A stretch of DNA of 64,000 nt from Amphritea sp. (lineage in GTDB: Bacteria; Pseudomonadota; Gammaproteobacteria; Pseudomonadales; Balneatricaceae): the NCBI RefSeq assembly GCF_016744155.1, contig NZ_JADGEW010000013.1:41501-105500 (forward strand), in the 5' to 3' direction. Below are positions 62,437 to 64,000 of the stretch, in pieces. The position numbers were made by a program, and so were the translations under genes. Position 1 is the stretch's first letter; each line of letters begins with the position of its first letter. The notes under the pieces are model-generated. The model was given only the letters and a program-made list of their open reading frames with translations. It did no database searches and was not told the DNA's origin.

Positions 62437-63008
62437 ATGTAAACCTGTGCCTACATCGCATTCCCTGCGTAATTTAATAGGCTGTTAGTTGATATCTGAA
62501 AGCGAGTATTAAATCAGCGCTTATTATTAGCCCCTTATTTAACATCAATCTCTGCAATTGAGAACTCTTTATCCAAAGATTACAACGATTTAGTTGAAGA
62601 ACTATCATTCAGGTAAATTAACGGCGGGACCTTTTCCCAGAAGATCAGGTACAACACCCTTTAACTTTAGCATACCCTTTTGGTGCCAGCCCCTTTGTGC
62701 TTAAAACGAACTAACAAAGCCTATTCACGCCTTCCTAATACAGTAACTTGTACCTATCTAACTAATTAAGGTGGCCAATTGTGTCAAAAAACTAATTAAA
62801 GATGCTTTTATCAAAAGCAACAAAACCATCTCCGGGTTTAAACCTCAAGATGTAAAACGTTGTAAACAATATGTAAACAGACTTGCCAAGCCCCCCTAAG
62901 AAGCACTACTTTCAGTAGTTAGGATTTCACATTGATCGTAAGGATTTATAAAAATAATAAGGCACGAGGGTATAACGCAACTACCTGTGCCGAGGAAAAC
63001 ACTCCTTT
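62437..63008. promoter_or_regulatory. Divergent regulatory spacer with triple TGTAAA repeat
   Basis: About 570 bp without a gene between the divergent GlxA-type regulator and response regulator. At 62851, 62861 and 62872 the plus strand has TGTAAA, spaced 10 and 11 bp, the tandem geometry expected for an OmpR-family dimer; it lies 132-158 bp before the response-regulator start. The remainder is AT-rich; no confident -35/-10. Confidence 0.5.
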
Positions 63009-63737
63009 ATGAACACAGATGCCCGAATTCTTGTAGTCGATGATGAAGAACTGACCCGGCATTGTCTGAGCAGTTATTTTGAACAGGAAGGCTACACTGT
63101 ATTTACCGCAGACACGGCTGAGCAAGCTGAAGCGATTCTTCGCAGCGAAGCGATCGATGTTATTCTGCTGGACATACGCCTGCCCGGCAAAGATGGCCTG
63201 ACCCTGACCCGTGAACTGAGAGTCAATACCGAAGTAGGGATTATTCTGGTAACCGGTCGACTGGATGAAGTGGACCGTTTAATCGGTTTGGAATGCGGTG
63301 CCGATGAATATGTCACCAAGCCATTTAACCCCCGTGAGATTCTGGCTCGTACCAAAAATCTGGTTCGCAGGGTCCGCCACTGTACAGATCAGAAACCAAC
63401 CGATTCCCTACCCCATAGTTTAAAAAGCTTCGAACGGTGGAAACTCAACCTGGACCGACGTCAGCTCATTGATGAGCAGCAACAAATTATTCAACTGACA
63501 GAAGGTGAGTTCCAACTGCTCAATACGCTGATGATCAACTCCGGCAGAGTGATGAGTCGGGAACAAATACTTGAACAGATCCGCAACCGGGAATGGGTTC
63601 CGAGTGACCGCACCGTTGATGTACTGATTGGCCGGCTACGGCGTAAGCTGAATGATGACCCCGCCAATCCCAGAACGATTCTCACTGTGCACGGTACCGG
63701 TTACCTGTTTACACCCAAGCCTGTAGATATGTCATGA
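63009..63737 (+). CDS. OmpR-family response regulator
   Basis: A 242-aa two-component regulator. The receiver domain (1-120) has acidic DDEE, phospho-acceptor Asp in ILLDIRLPGKDG (~56), a Thr switch in VTGRLDE and Lys in VTKPFNPRE. The C-terminal winged helix (~140-238) has LTEGEFQLLNTLMINSGRVMSREQIL and RTVDVLIGRLRRKLNDDP. It resembles TorR/ArcA-type regulators. Its stop overlaps the ATG of an exported SBP-like protein, possibly the sensor domain of its partner kinase. Operator candidates with TGTAAA repeats lie upstream of itself and of nhaC. Confidence 0.93.
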   Translation: MNTDARILVVDDEELTRHCLSSYFEQEGYTVFTADTAEQAEAILRSEAIDVILLDIRLPGKDGLTLTRELRVNTEVGIILVTGRLDEVDRLIGLECGADEYVTKPFNPREILARTKNLVRRVRHCTDQKPTDSLPHSLKSFERWKLNLDRRQLIDEQQQIIQLTEGEFQLLNTLMINSGRVMSREQILEQIRNREWVPSDRTVDVLIGRLRRKLNDDPANPRTILTVHGTGYLFTPKPVDMS

Positions 63738-64000
63738 ACTATAGTGGGCAGGGGCTACTGATCACGCTATTAAGCGCTGTATTAGCTCTATTGCCCACCA
63801 CCAGCTACAGCCGCACATTGACAGCTTGCGGCCACCCTTTTTACCCCCCCGTATCCTGGATCAGTAACAAACAGCTGACAGGGCTTGCCCCTGCAGTCAC
63901 CCAGCAGCTATTTGCCGAACTTGGTTACAGTGTAAAACTCCGGGCGGGCTATAACTGGAAACGCTGCCTGCTTGAAGTACAACAAGGCAACGCTGACATT
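63734..64000 (+). CDS. Exported SBP_bac_3-like protein (partial; possible BvgS/TorS-like sensor or binding protein)
   Basis: The first 89 codons before the window ends. A hydrophobic signal (LLITLLSAVLALLPTTSYS) is followed by LTACGHPFYPPVSWISNKQLTGLAPAVTQQLFAELGYSVKL and NWKRCLLEVQQGNADI, the start of a family-3 amino-acid-type solute-binding domain. The ATG lies in the ATGA overlap with the response-regulator stop, which implies one operon. It may be the periplasmic sensor part of a hybrid kinase, or a stand-alone binding protein; the rest lies outside. Confidence 0.75.
   Translation, partial: MNYSGQGLLITLLSAVLALLPTTSYSRTLTACGHPFYPPVSWISNKQLTGLAPAVTQQLFAELGYSVKLRAGYNWKRCLLEVQQGNADI

Noticed and set aside
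1..64000. tRNA, rRNA, CRISPR arrays, prophage and complete insertion sequences
   Set aside because: None could be recognised on either strand; no transposase or integrase motif was found in any reading frame I judged real.

Overview
The window reads as chromosome from a marine, heterotrophic gammaproteobacterium, most likely an Oceanospirillales-type organism. The pointers are two TRAP transporter operons, a BCCT betaine carrier, an NhaC-type Na+/H+ antiporter, a complete betaine demethylation set that closely matches the Pseudomonas gbc/dgc genes as I remember them, and many LysR and GlxA/AraC regulators. I identified this by reading protein motifs, not by any search. No rRNA, tRNA, CRISPR or complete insertion sequence is visible.

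Layout. (1) 1-2701 is a truncated sensor kinase fused to an NCS1-permease-like domain. (2) 2702-7427 holds a repeat-rich spacer and a two-gene unit made of a lipoprotein sugar-type binding protein and a Cache-HAMP-PAS-GGDEF-EAL c-di-GMP enzyme. (3) 7428-21115 is a catabolic island: DUF1330 protein, LysR, amidase, DUF1116 protein, unknown 203-aa protein, extended SDR, PDR-type reductase, Rieske oxygenase, glyoxalase, UspA, TRAP transporter and a second, paralogous LysR. It looks like import and oxidative breakdown of one nitrogen-containing substrate that I cannot name. (4) 21236-28556 is a ModE/PBP-like regulator divergent from an NAD-linked molybdenum formate dehydrogenase operon (fdsGBA-fdhD-fdsD). 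(5) 28557-34017 has a second TRAP operon embedded in repeats, an SDR and a small lipoprotein with a phospholipase-A2-like motif. (6) 34286-53951 is the glycine betaine block: gbdR-like regulator, glutathione-independent formaldehyde dehydrogenase, gbcB/gbcA, BCCT carrier, etfB-etfA-dgcB-dgcA, a DUF5943-type protein and an M19 dipeptidase. A DnaQ-like exonuclease, a cNMP/CBS/DUF294 protein and a DksA-type zinc finger protein are interspersed. (7) 54442-56986 has tehB and nhaC. (8) 57783-61100 is an AT-rich three-gene cassette built around a membrane-anchored Clp-type AAA+ ATPase. (9) 61306-64000 has a second GlxA-type regulator, an OmpR-family response regulator and the start of an exported SBP-like protein.

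How the genes work together. Betaine enters through the BCCT carrier. GbcAB removes one methyl group and DgcAB with EtfAB the next, each giving formaldehyde. FdhA turns formaldehyde into formate, and FdsABG oxidises formate to CO2 with NAD reduction. The window therefore holds a full methyl-to-CO2 route for the first two demethylations; sarcosine oxidase is not present.

Most interesting unexplained structures: three copies of a ~110-bp hairpin element, all in the spacers of the dgc operon, whose stems differ in sequence but keep pairing; the membrane Clp-type cassette; a triple TGTAAA operator with identical 10/11-bp spacing upstream of both nhaC and the response regulator; GTCG direct repeats 21 bp apart upstream of gbcA and the dgc operon; and a possible fdsD relic with its terminator on the far side of the second TRAP operon.
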